A DNA stretch of 64,000 bases. Source: Dolomedes plantarius. Its lineage: Eukaryota > Arthropoda > Arachnida > Araneae > Dolomedidae. The stretch's first letter is position 1. Each line of letters begins with the position of its first letter. The notes below the pieces were generated by a model, which was given only the letters and a program-made list of their open reading frames with translations, made no database searches and was not told where the DNA came from. The DNA lies in assembly GCA_907164885.2 (NCBI GenBank), contig OU015496.1:138123034-138187033 (forward strand), read 5' to 3'. The position numbers and the translations under genes were made by a program. Positions 21,558 to 34,424 of this stretch are shown here, in pieces.

Positions 21558-22086
21558 TCATGTTATGTATACTTTTGAGGCGTTGACGTTGAAAAGAAGG
21601 TAGGTGCCACAATTTCGGAAAATTATTTTTTTTCACTGATACAAGGGTTTGTTTCAAGGCAAAGGGCGTCGAAAAGAAGGTAAGTTCCCTTCAGGATTCT
21701 AAAAAAATATTGAAACCGATTACGCAATAATAATGGAAAAGTTATATGCTATTATTATGTCATATGTTGCCTAAACATTTGTCATGTCAAATGTATACAT
21801 TTGTCGTCAAAAGTATACATTTGTTGCCTCAAAAGTATATATAACATCAGTCATGTATTGTATTCTTTTGAGGCGTTGGAGTTGAAAAGAAGGTAGGTGC
21901 CAAAATTTTGGAAAAGTATTTTTTTCACTGATGCAAGGGTTTGTTCCAAGGTAAAGGGCGTTGAAAAGAAGGTAAGTGCCTTTCAGAATTCTAAAAAAAT
22001 ATTGAAACCGATTACACAATAATATTTGAAAAGTTTTATATACTATTATTATGCCATATGTTGCCTAAAAATTTGTCCCTTCAATG
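21558..22086. repeat. Tandem duplication, 293-bp period
   Basis: CTTTTGAGGCGTTG.AGTTGAAAAGAAGGTAGGTGCC occurs at 21572 and again at 21865. Each is followed by a second GAAAAGAAGGTAAGT about 90 bp on, then AAAAAAATATTGAAACCGATTAC and CATATGTTGCCTAAA. The second copy is cut off near 22086. The embedded AAGGTAAGT is a perfect splice-donor-like string, but no exon reads into it. Confidence 0.85.
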
Positions 22087-22639
22087 CGATACTAGTGTAT
22101 AAAATCTAATTCGCAATATGTAACTAAAATAACAGATTGTAACCATGTTCGTATGAGCTCACTTTATCATCCCCGTGTCTGAAAATTTTATCACACTCAG
22201 AAGAAAATGGATTCAAAACAAGTTCGAATCATCTGGATTAAAGCCAGATCTCATTTGTCACTGTTCTGAGTCATTAACATGTATCACGGAATTAGTATAA
22301 GCTTGGCCAGTTTTGAAACTGACTAATATGGTATGACAAACACCGTGTCTCCTATAACAGCAGAGTACAAAAACGTAATGATAGCGTTTCGAGGGTGTAC
22401 TGTTTGCTCAAAAAGATTTTTGACATATTAATTAATCGTTCATAAGGTTGTAATAACACAGATTGTTCGCATTTCTTTCACGCTATACCTTATTTAACAT
22501 GCAATACCGATATATAAGTAATACAAAGTAATGCTTGAATGCACAGAAAATCCACACACGGAAAAGTCATATTAATGAATGAACAGATAGATACCTTGGA
22601 ATTGGATAATTAAAGGAGAATAGAAGCATTATATTTATG
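22087..22639. other. Non-coding stretch
   Basis: No gene or repeat seen. Confidence 0.4.
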
Positions 22640-22643
22640 TTAA

Positions 22644-23385
22644 GGGGACTCACGATTCTAAGTCGAGGAAATAAGGCATATTTTCATACTTTTTGACTCT
22701 TTGTAACTATTTCAATTTACTCCCAATTTTTCCAAATTTTATGTATATGATAAATTGATATATTTATTTTAATAAACAAATTTTCAATTCTAAAAATAAT
22801 TTTAAATAATTTCTTTTTAAAGGCTTTAGATATACCTTGTTTTTTAAGTATTTTTTTGTATACTGGATTGCGCGCAGAACTATGAAATTAATTTTACACT
22901 TAAATGTATAATTCCTGTTTTATATTTAAAATAAATAATTCAAAATACAATTGAGCATAAAACATTCAACATTAAAATAATTTTCAATTTTTTTAAAACT
23001 GCTCAAAATAAACTTAAAATTTCCTTAAATTTTTGCATTAATTTACCCAGAAAAATTTACAAAATGTTCAGTGATTGCAATAATTCTAGTTCAGACGCAA
23101 TAAAATAACATGATTATGCAGTGATAAAAATTTCATGGAATTATGTTTCATAGATTTGAGATATCAGTTGCGGAATGGTGCAAAATTACATTTTGAGAAA
23201 AATGAGTTTAAAATTTTTCTTACCATAAACTTGATCAGTAATTAAATATTTAGAATATCAATATCTCCGGAGCTAAGCGGAATATTTTCGTGCGGTTTGC
23301 TTTATTTTGTTCAGAAATGATCAGGCTTTAACATATAATTTTTCAAAAAACGAATGTTTTAAAGATTTAAAAGTAGTGAGTCCCC
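22644..23385. mobile_element. TTAA-flanked MITE-like element, 742 bp
   Basis: TTAA at 22640-22643 and 23386-23389 flanks inverted ends GGGGACTCAC and GTGAGTCCCC. Inside is very AT-rich, with no ORF. TTAA targets are typical of piggyBac, but the GGGG start is not the usual piggyBac CCC start, so the superfamily is open. Confidence 0.65.
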
Positions 23386-23389
23386 TTAA

Positions 23390-24876
23390 AGGAAACAGCA
23401 TTTTTACGGATTTTATACATTTCCCCAATATTTAATTTGATCCATATATTTCTTCAAAGTTTGTTCTCATGTTTGTTATATTTTGCAACCTCCAACACTG
23501 ACCTGTAGCGCCACCCACCGGAAGAGAGCTGAAAGAAAAAGAACGAACTCTATTATAAAATAGTTAAAACATTGATATTGGGACACACGATTATATAGCA
23601 CGATATATAACACGATTTTAGAATTTTCCTTCCTCCCGAGAATAGATTCCAGAGGCAAGTCGAACTCTGACTACAAATGAGGTGAGAATATCTTGTGTAT
23701 TTATTTTAACGACTGAAGTCAGAGAAGATTTGCAATAATGTATTTTTATTTCAATTTAAATATAAACATTGCATCCGTTTTCTTAAAAAAAAGTATATCA
23801 GAGTCTTTGAATAGAACATCTCTTCAAAAGGTATTCAGAAAAGTGATGCCCTACTATTGATTTAAATTACATATTGTATTCATTTTTAAGCACCTTCAAG
23901 AAAATTATGATGGAATGCGATTGATACTCGTGTCATTCATCCTTCAACGTGTTAGTTCTAAGAGAGAAATAGATCATTAAAGCTCGCGTAATGTTTGCGT
24001 CCGTTCCAAAGAGCCTGTATTAGATTGAGACAGAAGTTTTATGTACACCTTCTTCATTTTTAAGTCATAAAATTATAGTGTAGTGGACCTTGGTATTAGT
24101 CGACTCTAGCTAACAAACCCCCAAGGCAATAAAACAAGGATCTAAACCATGATGTAACCTGCACCTAATATAACAAATAACAAGATTTACTAGGCAATGT
24201 CCGTCACGTTTTCAAAATACGAAAGACGGATAGTGATAGCGAGATATATGACAGGTTGCAGTAATATATTTTTTCGTTTGTCCATTGAGCAATGCATCCG
24301 AGTTTCGTGTTTAATGAAATTGACATTTCTCCTCCTATCTTAAAATCTTGTGCGATTCTAGGAGTTATCACTTATTTCTATGCAGTTTGTCGGCCACAGG
24401 AATTCAAATTATGCATCCATCAAACCTTGCAAATAGAAACAACAAAATTGTGTGTATTTTAATATTATTCTTATTACTTTACCAACCATTTGACCAAATA
24501 GGTTTTTCAGCCTTGGATGCGTCTATTAATCCTATCTTCTTCCTTGCTATTTTTAAATGACCGACAATATTTTGATCTCCCCCATCAGTGATATTTTGAT
24601 CCAGAGATAATTTTCTTTAGAAATTCGTATATCATGTATGTATGAACGTTAAAATATGCGCTATGAAGATATCTAAATGGTGTTTCCAGCCATACAGTTA
24701 TTTAATATGAACTACTTAAAGAAACGAAGGACTTAGGGAAAATAGAATGTCCTAAAATATATTAGTCATTTATTTGAACGGGATTAAATTATTATATAAC
24801 ACAGGTAGATGTGAAAGAGACAACACAAAGCCGAGATGCTTGCGTTAAAATGCTTCGCTGAAAGTCTAATTAAGGA

Positions 24877-24880
<4 letters not shown>
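23390..24880. other. AT-rich non-coding stretch
   Basis: No gene or repeat that I can support. Confidence 0.4.
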
Positions 24881-24913
<33 letters not shown>

Positions 24914-24922
24914 GTGTATGTG
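24881..24922. repeat. (TA)n(TG)n microsatellite
   Basis: A TA run passing to TGTGTGTATG. Confidence 0.95.
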
Positions 24923-25580
24923 GTGAGCAAGCAATCACCATATAGGAAATTCATAAACAAGTGAGACCCATAGACCCTTAGTTACGGTTTGGTGCGTCAG
25001 CATTTTCAAAGCATATTGGAGATGCAGTAGTAAATGATTGAGAATTGAAGGAAAAGCACAGTCGTAGAGCCAGAGAAGAGATACACAAATTGTACAGTCG
25101 TTGTTCATTGAACTAACTTTATTCATCATGAGGCATTTCGAAGGCATTAGCATTATTCCCCCATTGTAGAAAGTATAAGAAGAATGCCGGATTTAGCGAG
25201 GAGTGGACAGAGAAAATGCACGATGGTGTTTACATGAAGAAAAGTTAGAAAGAGCGTCGTGGCCTTGCATTCCATCTACAAGTTACAAGACAGAGAAAGA
25301 TCTTCCGTTCTAGCAACTGTAAAATCAATATTTTCCTATTTCGTCACCAGAATTACGATTATTTAATTGGCTAGATTTAGTCGCGTGGTTTCCAACGTCA
25401 TGGTATTCTGGGGGATTAGTTGACAGTTATTGGCGCATATTCTGCGTTATATTAGTAATCAGGAATTTATGAACAGGACTTAGTTATTATATAAAAACTT
25501 TATGAGGCCTTTAGGTTCGGACCAGATATGCTGATGTTACTGAATTTAGATATCTCGAGTGCTTGCGTAATTATCAGCAC

Positions 25581-25582
<2 letters not shown>

Positions 25583-25650
<68 letters not shown>
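25583..25650. repeat. (CA)n(TA)n microsatellite
   Basis: About 15 CA units followed by about 18 TA units. Confidence 0.95.
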
Positions 25651-25652
<2 letters not shown>

Positions 25653-28067
25653 ACATACTCAAAGAAATAGATGAGAGATTGACAAATAGATTAACAGAGT
25701 GTTAGTCAGAAGTATGCGCCAAATTTCTTCTTAAATAGAATCACTTAATTAAAATACACAATCAATTTTTTTAATAATTTATTTAAATGTGAACATCTTA
25801 TAAATATGACTAAATTAACAAAACTGTAAATTTCTGATTAAAATAAAGACGAAAGCATAACTTTTAAGAAAAATTCTTCCAAACGTAAAATTGCTGACTC
25901 GAAAAACGTATGTTAGTCATAGAAGTATTCACAAACTTAAAATATTTGGCACTGACCAACAACACAGTCAGATCTCAGCATCATTAATTTTAACTACCAT
26001 TTATACGTTGCTCTACCATTTTCATCATGAATTCCCCTCCCAATAAAAAAAAATTCCAACATTATTCTCTTACGAATACAATCAAAAAAGTTTTTGGAAA
26101 ATAAATTTGTGCATTTTTCAGATTTATAATGTTGAAATTCCTGTACAAATGTATAGAATTAACAGTACGAGTTGTTTAATATAATATGTGCAAACAACAT
26201 ATCAAATTGCAAGTTGTTTTTTTAATACTTAAAAATGCACTTTTCCTGTTAGCATTGTAATGAACGAATCTCTAAAAATATTTTGACTATTTTGTTGTTT
26301 GAAATTTGACACAAATGATTGCGATGGAATTCCATGGGTAGTTAGAATCAAGGACAAATAAACTGTCTCAAAATACTAAAAATCTTTATTTCAGATCTCA
26401 AAAAGCAAGGTAATTTTTTTTATAAATTAAGCAATCACAAAATAATCTCTTTACAGGAACTGTAAAATGTAAGACGCTTATCATCCTAACCCGCTAGGAA
26501 TTTATTAAGTGTGTAACTCTGATACGACATAATTTGATCATAATATTTTGTTAATAGTTGAGTTTTCTTCCCAAATATGTTCATATAATTGTAATAAGTT
26601 TCTTATTTTTGCTTTAACTATCATTGTTAATGTATATTTATTTTAGATTACTAACATTACCATGAGGAGACATGCATTTTCAAACATCATGAAAACCACA
26701 ATTTGATATTCTGTCTATACACGCTCCATTAAACAACAATATTGCTTATACACTGATTTTACAGTTCATTTTTAGGAGGAGGTTTAATATTTAGAATATC
26801 TCAAAAGCAAATTATGTGTATTATATGAGATGCATTCTCAGCTTCAAGCTTTATGAAATGAGAAATCAAATTTTTTAAATATCAAACTAAAACTATTCAA
26901 ACTTTTACGTATTTCATTTCTTCTAAAACTTTTAACCTTTCGTTTCAAAAGATTTAGGGGTATACTTGAAAAACACAATGAAAAATATTTACAACAAAGA
27001 GAGAATCTATTTCAAAAATTCCTAACTTTTATTTCTAATTTCACAGATCAAAATGTTTTTCACGAGAAAACATTAGTATTCTATTGTATTTGAACACACA
27101 GCTATCAAAATTTTGATGAAATTAAATTAATTTGAGGTTGGATAAATTTAAATTTAAGGTGTTTAAACTGAAACCAAATCTATATTAATAAAATAATAAC
27201 ATATTTAACATTTTCTAAATTTTGTTGGCTGGTTATTTGTATGGCTTATTAATTTAAATTTTGTTTAATATATAAAAAATTACTGGAAAATTTTTGAAAC
27301 ACAACTAAAGCACAAATGTAAAACTGATTACTATTATTTCAGATTTGCTGATTCCTTCATTAAAAATTAGGGATTTTCTGAGCCTAAAAACTTTTATCGA
27401 TAAATTTCTTATTTTTATCTCAAATCATGTACTTGAAGAATTTAACAATTATGGGTTATAAACTTTTTCCCGCATCATACTGTCTTGAATAAAGAATTAT
27501 TCATTCCAAATACTTTTATTAAATACTGAGAGTATTCCCCATTTCAAATTTAAAATAAAATGGTAAAGATGCAGTGTAATAATATGTTAAGTATTCCATT
27601 AATCTTTTTTTTTATCTTTTAATATATTCATATGCAAATATTGCGTTTAAGCCGCATGTACAGAAGTTACCAAATAAATCATCTTTGCAGAAGATTTATA
27701 GCATGAACATATGTTCTTTTTCCTCTTTTTTTTCATAACGTTTCTTGACTGTAAATATCACAGTGTGTTTACATCTTTCATATTTGCCGTTTTCAAGCAT
27801 GAAAAATAAAGAACGTTTCGCATTAATCACTGAGCTTTGCTTTCAAAAAAGTAGCGAAATTTTGAAAAACCGCTCTTGTAATGAATACGCCAAATAAAGA
27901 TTATTTATTATGGAAATGTTGCTAAGCTTTTTCTTGAAATGTTACGCAGCTGGAATAAAAAGTCTTAATTTTTTTTTCTTTTTTACTATTTCAAGAAATT
28001 TTGCATAATTACTGCAGATTTTTACTTTTATGTTCATATAATACATATTTTTTTTCCGACTATGTAC
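25651..28067. other. Long AT-rich non-coding stretch
   Basis: 2.4 kb with no supportable ORF, repeat or RNA. Both strands are dense in stops. Confidence 0.5.
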
Positions 28068-28069
28068 TA

Positions 28070-28318
28070 TGAAGGACTCATTTGAATAGTGGGCCAACTC
28101 TCCTTTTTAAAAAAAAGTGGAATTAGCCTCACTTTCATGTTCATACAAGACATTTCTATCTTATTTTCAAACTGGTACACCTTCAGCTTATTTATGCTGC
28201 CAACAGAGGTCACCACAAATCTGGCTTCAGTCATTTTTCAGAACTCATTAGACCTTTAATGCTCTGTATCTCAGAATAAACAAAAATGGAGTGGCACACT
28301 ATTCAAATAAGGCCTTCA
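28070..28318. mobile_element. MITE, 249 bp, copy 1
   Basis: Inverted ends TGAAGGACTCATTTGAATAG and, read inward from the right, TGAAGGCCTTATTTGAATAG, each followed by a TGG.CCA.CTC block, with TA on both sides (28068-28069, 28319-28320). The interior has CATGTTCATACAAGACATTT, ACTGGTACACCT and TGCTGCCAACAGAGG, and is shared with the copy at 58107 in the same orientation. No coding capacity. Confidence 0.82.
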
Positions 28319-28353
28319 TATATACCAACAAATACTGCATAAAGTACCAAATA

Positions 28354-28518
28354 CAGTGAAGCTTCTCTACCCGGCAACCCATCTAAAAAGCCATGTTTTG
28401 TTCAGAACCGATTCTAGACTGTATATAGCGAGTATTATCGACGAAACCTCTTTTCAACGGCCACGCCTCAAAACGGACGTTTTTTCTCGAAACCATTACC
28501 GGCCGCCAAGTTTCACTG
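28354..28518. mobile_element. Short pogo/Tigger-type MITE, 165 bp
   Basis: Ends CAGTGAAGCTTCTCTACCCG and, inward from the right, CAGTGAAACTTGGCGGCCGG, with TA on both sides (28352-28353, 28519-28520). The CAGTG start and TA target fit pogo-group elements. No gene. Confidence 0.65.
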
Positions 28519-28520
28519 TA

Positions 28521-29647
28521 CATCTATTTTTTACCACGTTTTTATTAACTCGCTTTCTTGTTTGTCCAGTACAAATCTTGCAATCGATTTTTAACTAACT
28601 TCCCGACTAGCTAGACTTTTGAAACTTTTAGAATAGCTCAGAACACGATGACAATGCATTCTTTTAATACTTTTAGCTATCTTTAAGCAGATTTGAATTC
28701 ATTTTCAGTTAATTTTGTTTTGTATGGAAAGTTAGTTCGAAAAAAATCCGCAAGGTGGCGCTTCGATCGAATTCAATGCTTGCACTTTTGCGTAACGGCT
28801 TTTGACGATTTCGAAAACAGAATACATGTGAATTTAGTTTGTTTACAAAAATATTGTGCGAAAAATTAAAAAAAATTATAAAAGTTAGTTTATAAAGTCA
28901 GTGGATAGTGGAAATGGCTAATATGGGATTAAAATAAAATAAAAGAAAGTGAAAAAGAATAATTAAGTGAAGGTTTGTGGAATTAGTTTATATGATTCAA
29001 CAGAAAATTTAAAAGCGTGGTATATAAAAAGTTCTTTTTTTCTTATAATTATGAATTATCAGTTTCCCAAAATTAGAGTCGTTTTCTTAAAACAACCTCA
29101 AATTAACCTCTATTATAAGAGTTTAACTCTATAAATACCATTGTAGAACAATTTTTACTCTATGAAATTATGTATCGGAAATCTCTATTGAATAACAAGT
29201 TCATATTTAATTGTAGTTTAAACATCTGTAGAAATGAAAAATTGACGTTCAGCAATAAAAAATTAGGTGCTCCGTATTCAAAATTATCGGTCGTTTTAGA
29301 TTAGAATACATTAAAAATAAGTTTAGCCATCTGATAATAAACACTTCTCGAGCTTTCATAATTTATGAGACTTCTGTTTTCTCTGTAATCTCAAAATTAA
29401 ACAAATTTGTAGGACAGTCTATGATTTCAATTCTCTTGAAACATGACTTAGCAGTCTAAGATTTTGATCTTTTTTAAACACTAAATTTTAACCGGAGCAC
29501 CTCTTACAAAAGTTGGGTGTCAAAATATTAAAAAAAAATTGAATAAATATGAAAAACAATTTTATCTAGTTTAATTCTAAAATAATACGAAGCATATTTT
29601 TTGTCACTTAAAACTGCACCAATTGGATTTATATTGAAACTTATATG
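28521..29647. other. AT-rich non-coding stretch
   Basis: Nothing recognised. Confidence 0.4.
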
Positions 29648-30466
29648 CAGGGTGTCCATAATTAAACTTCCCTACTTTAAAGTTGTCTACAGTTGAAACT
29701 ATTGTTCAGAAAGTTATGAAATTTTGTGTAGGACATATTGAAGGGACAGGAATTTGTTTGAGTGAATAAAAAAATTAGTTCAAAATTTAACCACCAGAGG
29801 GCGTTTTTTTATGAATTACACATTTAGCCAGAATTTACTACATTTACACGACGGACACTGGTACTAGCCTGTTCGTTGGAAGCTTTGTCCACTCCCACCT
29901 GAAGCGCAACTTTCTCTACAGTTTCTGCGGAAACAGGTTTCCTTCCTCTACCAGAACGAATGTTAAAAGAACCAGTTTCTTCAAATTTGGCCACCATTAA
30001 TCGAAGACCTTTAACAGTCTATAAACCTTATTGTATCCCCTTCAAACTCAGAAATTTTCGTAGAGCAATTAGTGCTGGATTGTCGTTTTGGTCAAACAAT
30101 TTTACTAACAAAGCTCGATATGGTAATCGTAACAATTACATTCTGATTAGCAATAGCAAGCACGCTGAAAACAAAACCTCCTTGAAAGTTTATAGGTTTT
30201 ATAACAGTTTCTGCTCTACGTCGACAAAAATTAATTTGCATATTTGTTTCTTCTTCGTTCCTTCAAATCTTTTGTCCGAAAATTAGTTATCGAACAAGTT
30301 TTCGATCGACTTAGCATTGAGGTGAAATTTTTGAACTAATTTTTTTATTCGCACAAACAAATTCTCATCCCTTCAATATGTCCTACACAAAATTTCATAA
30401 CTTTCTGAACAATAGTTTCGACTGTAGACAACTTTAAAGTAGGGAAGTTTAATTATGGACACCCTG
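29648..30466 (-). mobile_element. Deletion derivative of a long-TIR mariner-related element
   Basis: Inverted repeats of about 140 bp start CAGGGTGTCCATAATTAAAC on the left; the right end, read inward, has the same first 20 bases. TA follows the right end; the left flank reads TG. Only the N-terminal part of a transposase remains inside. The first 19 bases of the ends equal those of the fuller element at 14887, so the two could share a transposase. Confidence 0.8.
29850..30150 (-). pseudogene. Transposase N-terminal domain remnant
   Basis: The minus strand reads RALLVKLFDQNDNPALIALR, then KFLSLKG, two stops, LMVAKFEETGSFNIRSGRGR and KPVSAETVEKVALQVGVDKA. This is the DNA-binding and linker part of the same family as the transposase at 15158 (compare KFEETGSFEVKSGRGRK there). 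The catalytic domain is missing, as expected for an internally deleted, trans-mobilised copy. Confidence 0.75.
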
Positions 30467-30795
30467 TATATAAATTTTTTAAAATCAAAAATTTCTCTCT
30501 AATAAATTTTTATCAGTCAATAATCAGTTTTATTTTCGTAATAAAGGAGTTGTAGATTATTCTCCTTTTACTTAACAATTTGAATCACTGATCAGTTACC
30601 ATTGCAAAGATAAAAAGAATTAACAAAGAAACAAACAATCATATACATAGTACATATACATCTTTTTCGTAACACACTATTGGGCCTTTCAAGGACTAAA
30701 AGTCATTGTTACACCACACCTTTGATAAAGGTAACTTGATTCTGCTTTTACAGACTGCTCAGAATTGTGCTCCGGTGTTTATTAATCAAGAATTA

Positions 30796-33249
30796 CAGTG
30801 GGTGATAGGTTAACGAACAATTCGGACTGTGAAAAATTCGGATAACGAACACTTTCACGAAAGGTTTTTGTGTTCGGACAACGAACATGTGTTCGGATAA
30901 CGACCTAAAACGAATTCTACCGAACACCTCTGTGACAAAAGGTCGAAAAAAATTTCTAGTAGTCCAAGATCAACCAAGGTTTGGTTCAGTGAGTTTATCT
31001 AATAATTCTAATTAAGAGGTCTACAAACGACACAATTTTAGCTATAAACATTTATTTTACATGTATGTATAGCCCTTAAACGGGGTCTACAAATTGCCAC
31101 TAATCTAAGAGCCATGCGTACATGACGAAGTTCAATCTAGTCGAATTCTAAAAACGGTGGGGCGCTGCTCGCTACGTCATACATTTCGTCACAACCTCTC
31201 GTCAGAGCTCGGAGCACTCGACACGGTCGCATACAGCGTAGTTTGCGTCGGGACTTTGTGAATTGTACACGTAACCTTTATGTACGCTAGTTGGTTTTTG
31301 CCCTTCTGAATTTTTGAATCCCTTATAAAAAAATAAATTAATGTAAAAACAAAAATATTAGGAAATCTGGCAATATTATGAGACCTAAAAAAGTGGAGTG
31401 TCAAGAACTGTGTTCACCATATAAACTAAGCAAGAGATTATTGTCAATGTAGACAGTGGGCAGAAAATATCTGATGTTGCTAGGCAATATGGCTTGAACA
31501 GGTCTACAGTAGGCACAATCTTAGCTAAGAAATATATCATCAAGAAGACTCAAGCAGCTAAAGGAGTAACGAAAATCACATCTGAGAAGCAAATAAGTGC
31601 CATCCATGAAAAAATGGAGTGGTTGCTTTTAGTTTGGATAAACGAAAGGGAAATGAAAAGAGATGTAACTAGTATGGCCATCATTCAAGAGAAGGCTAGA
31701 GAAAGTTTTGAGAAGTTGAAGGAACAAACTCCAGGTTCGTCACCCTAGAAGTTAGAATTCAAGGCTACTACTGGCTGGTTTGCAAAGTTTAAAATGAGAT
31801 CTGGCATTAAAAATGTGGTAATGCATGGTGAGTCTGCTAGTGCAGATAAAGAAGAAGCTGAGAAGTTCTGTCTCAAATTTTAAGAATTCATTGAAAAAGA
31901 AGGGTATTGTCCACAACAAATTTTCAATTGTGATGAAACAGGTTTGTTTTGGAAGCGCATGTCGAACCGTACCTACATCACAAAAGATTAGAAAAGTTTT
32001 CCTGGGCATAAATCCATGAAAGGCCGATTGACGGTACTTTTGGGAGCTAACGCTATTTGTGATATGAAGCTTAAACCATTTCTCGTTTATTACTCTGAGA
32101 ATCCTAGAGCATTCAAAAAATTTCCATAATCAAGAAAAGACTGCTAGTGATGTGCAGATCAAATCGCAGGACATGGGTCCCGCAGGTTATTTTCAAAGAA
32201 TGGCTGTTTGAAGTTTGTGCTCCTAGCATCAAGGACTACCTTAACACCAATGACTTGCCATTGAAAGCACTGCTGCTGTTGGACAATGCACCAGGACACA
32301 CAAAGGACCTTGAAGATAATTTGCTGATAGACTTTTCCTGGCTGACAGTTCAGTTTCTACCTCCGAATACGACTTCGTTGATTCAGCAAATGGATCAAGA
32401 GGTTATTGCGGGTTTCAAGAAATTGTAGACTCGCGCGCTGTTTCGTCGGTGTTTCGAAGCATGCCAATTATCTTCAACAATAACATTAAAAACATTTTGG
32501 AAAGAAAAATTTGACATTCTTGAAGCTATCTGACTCATTCAAAAGGCGTGGTCAGAACTTACTCAACGACAGTTGATTTCTGCTTGGCGAAAACTGTGTC
32601 CATCTTGTGTTCAGGGAGACGGAGATAATGCCCCTGAAATCATGAAGGAAATTGGGACAATTGCTTAAGATCTGGAATTGGAGGTGAACGAGGATGACAT
32701 TAAAGAGCTCATAATGGAACATGAAGATGAGCTAACAACAGAAGAACTCCAAGAAATCTTTAATGAAGAACACCAGCGAAATGTACCTCCTTCTGAAAAA
32801 GAAGAAGACGAAAGAGGACCAATGACGACATCTGCTATTAAAGATCTTTTAAAGAAGTGGGGGGATGTCAGAGCAACGGTCTTCGAATGGCACCCAAACC
32901 AAGCCGATGTCAATAGGGTTGGGGATCTCTACAACGAGAATGCTGTTAATCACTTCCAGAAAATTCTGAAGAAGAGAGAAAAGCAATCGACATTGGACAT
33001 GTTCTTTAATGACCCCTTAACCAAAAAAATGATTGATTAATGTGCAAGACTGTATTATTTTGGTAAAAAATAAACTTACTAAGAAATTATAAATATATAT
33101 ATATCTTTTAATTTATTTTTTAGGGCCTCCAGGATGAATTAATCGAAGTCCCATAAAAATCTATGGTAAATCGATGATCCGTTAAAGAACATTTCGGTTT
33201 ACGAACATAGTCATGGAACAGGTTATGTTCGTAAACCGATCACCCACTG
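30796..33249 (+). mobile_element. Tigger/pogo-type transposon, complete ends
   Basis: Ends CAGTGGGTGATAGGTTAACG and, inward from the right, CAGTGGGTGATCGGTTTACG, both continuing to AACA, with TA at 30794-30795 and 33250-33251. The 2.45-kb unit contains one decayed DDE_1-type transposase gene. Its length, ends and TA target fit the pogo group. Confidence 0.88.
31378..33040 (+). pseudogene. Tigger/pogo-type (DDE_1) transposase, many stops
   Basis: The presumed ATG is at 31378. After an early frame change comes IIVNVDSGQKISDVARQYGL (psq-type HTH), then a CENPB-like region with FKATTGWFAKFKMRSGIKNV. The catalytic region reads IFNCDETGLFWKRM (first D), PGHKSMKGRLTVLLGANAIC, SENPRAF, LLLLDNAPGH (second D) and FLPPNTTSLIQQMDQEVI (third D, 36 residues after the second by my count). 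The C-terminus (32678-33040) is an open acidic and charged stretch ending KKMID. In-frame stops lie near 31747, 31880, 31989, 32128, 32427, 32530 and 32667. The last 120 codons are intact by chance. Confidence 0.88.
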
Positions 33250-33650
33250 TATATCATATAGTACAGCGTAGTTGTAAATGCTCTTTTCAGTTTAATTTTT
33301 TCCTTACGCAATATTTTCTATAGTTCCGTCACCGAGATTTGCGCTTCTCCGAACTTTCTCATTCATGTTTTCGAGTGACGATGAAGAGAATGAATTCAAG
33401 CAAATATTTTGAGCAAGATTTTAGCTCAGCAAGAGGATCTCTCACTTGGTTTCAATCGGTTGATGACGTTTTCTAATTCTGCCGCGAGCTGTTTATCAAC
33501 TGACGACAGTGATATAGACATCACTGCCAACCCTGCGGTGTTGTATTTCTAAGAAGATTGAATAATAAATAACCAAGGTACATTTTTAGAGTAACGTGAA
33601 CGTAGAAATTTTCAATTGGTTTACCGTAATTTACTAAGAACTAAACATTT

Positions 33651-34421
33651 CGTAGTCTCAACGATTTGGTGATCTTGTTATGTAGTTATGGCAATTACGG
33701 GAAGTTATGTAATTATGACAAATTATGGCAAGATATGTAGTTATCGCCTGGTTGAGGGGTGAGATAACCACAGTCTTAAAGTATAATCTCAAAGTATAAT
33801 TTGTTTTATTCTAATAACCATTATTTTGTTAAAAAAGGAGCTCAACAGAGATCATTGAATCCTTTTCATATAAGGTCATTGTGAAAAGGCATAGCAATGA
33901 CAAGAGAAAGACAATCATATCTGACCGGAAAGTAAAAGATACCGGTTTGACTGAACGTTGATTTTTAAGCATGAGGTAAAACAGTGTGAAATGTGTAAGA
34001 CAGCGCCATGATGATTATAAGATCCAAAACCAAAAGAATGATCCGTAGTCTCAATGATTTGGTGATCTTGTTATGTAGTTATGACAAATTACGGCAAGTT
34101 ATGTAATTATGACAAATTATGGCAAGTTATGTAGTTATCGCCTGGTTGAGGGGTGAGATAACCACAGTCTTAAAGTATAATCTCAAATTATATTTTGTTT
34201 TATTCTAATAACCATTATTTTGTTAAAAATGAAGCTGAATAGAGATAATTGAATCCTTTTCATATAAGGTCATTGCGAAAAGGCATAGGGAGGATTGTAA
34301 GAGAAAGTCAAGCATATCTGTTCGGAAAGTATAAGATACCGGTAAGAGTAAACGTTGATTTTTTGAGCATGAGGTAAAACAGTATGAAATGCATAAGACA
34401 GTGCCATGATGATTATAAGGG
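33651..34421. repeat. Tandem duplication, 393-bp period
   Basis: CGTAGTCTCAA.GATTTGGTGATC starts at 33651 and again at 34044. The two copies run in parallel through ATCGCCTGGTTGAGGGGTGA, GATAACCACAGTCTTAAAG, CATATAAGGTCATTG.GAAAAGGCATAG, AAGATACCGGT and GCCATGATGATTATAAG. Neither copy is coding. Confidence 0.9.
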
Positions 34422-34424
34422 AGA

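Noticed and set aside
32665..32913. Minus-strand Ser-rich ORF
   Set aside because: Shadow of the acidic tail of the Tigger/pogo transposase.
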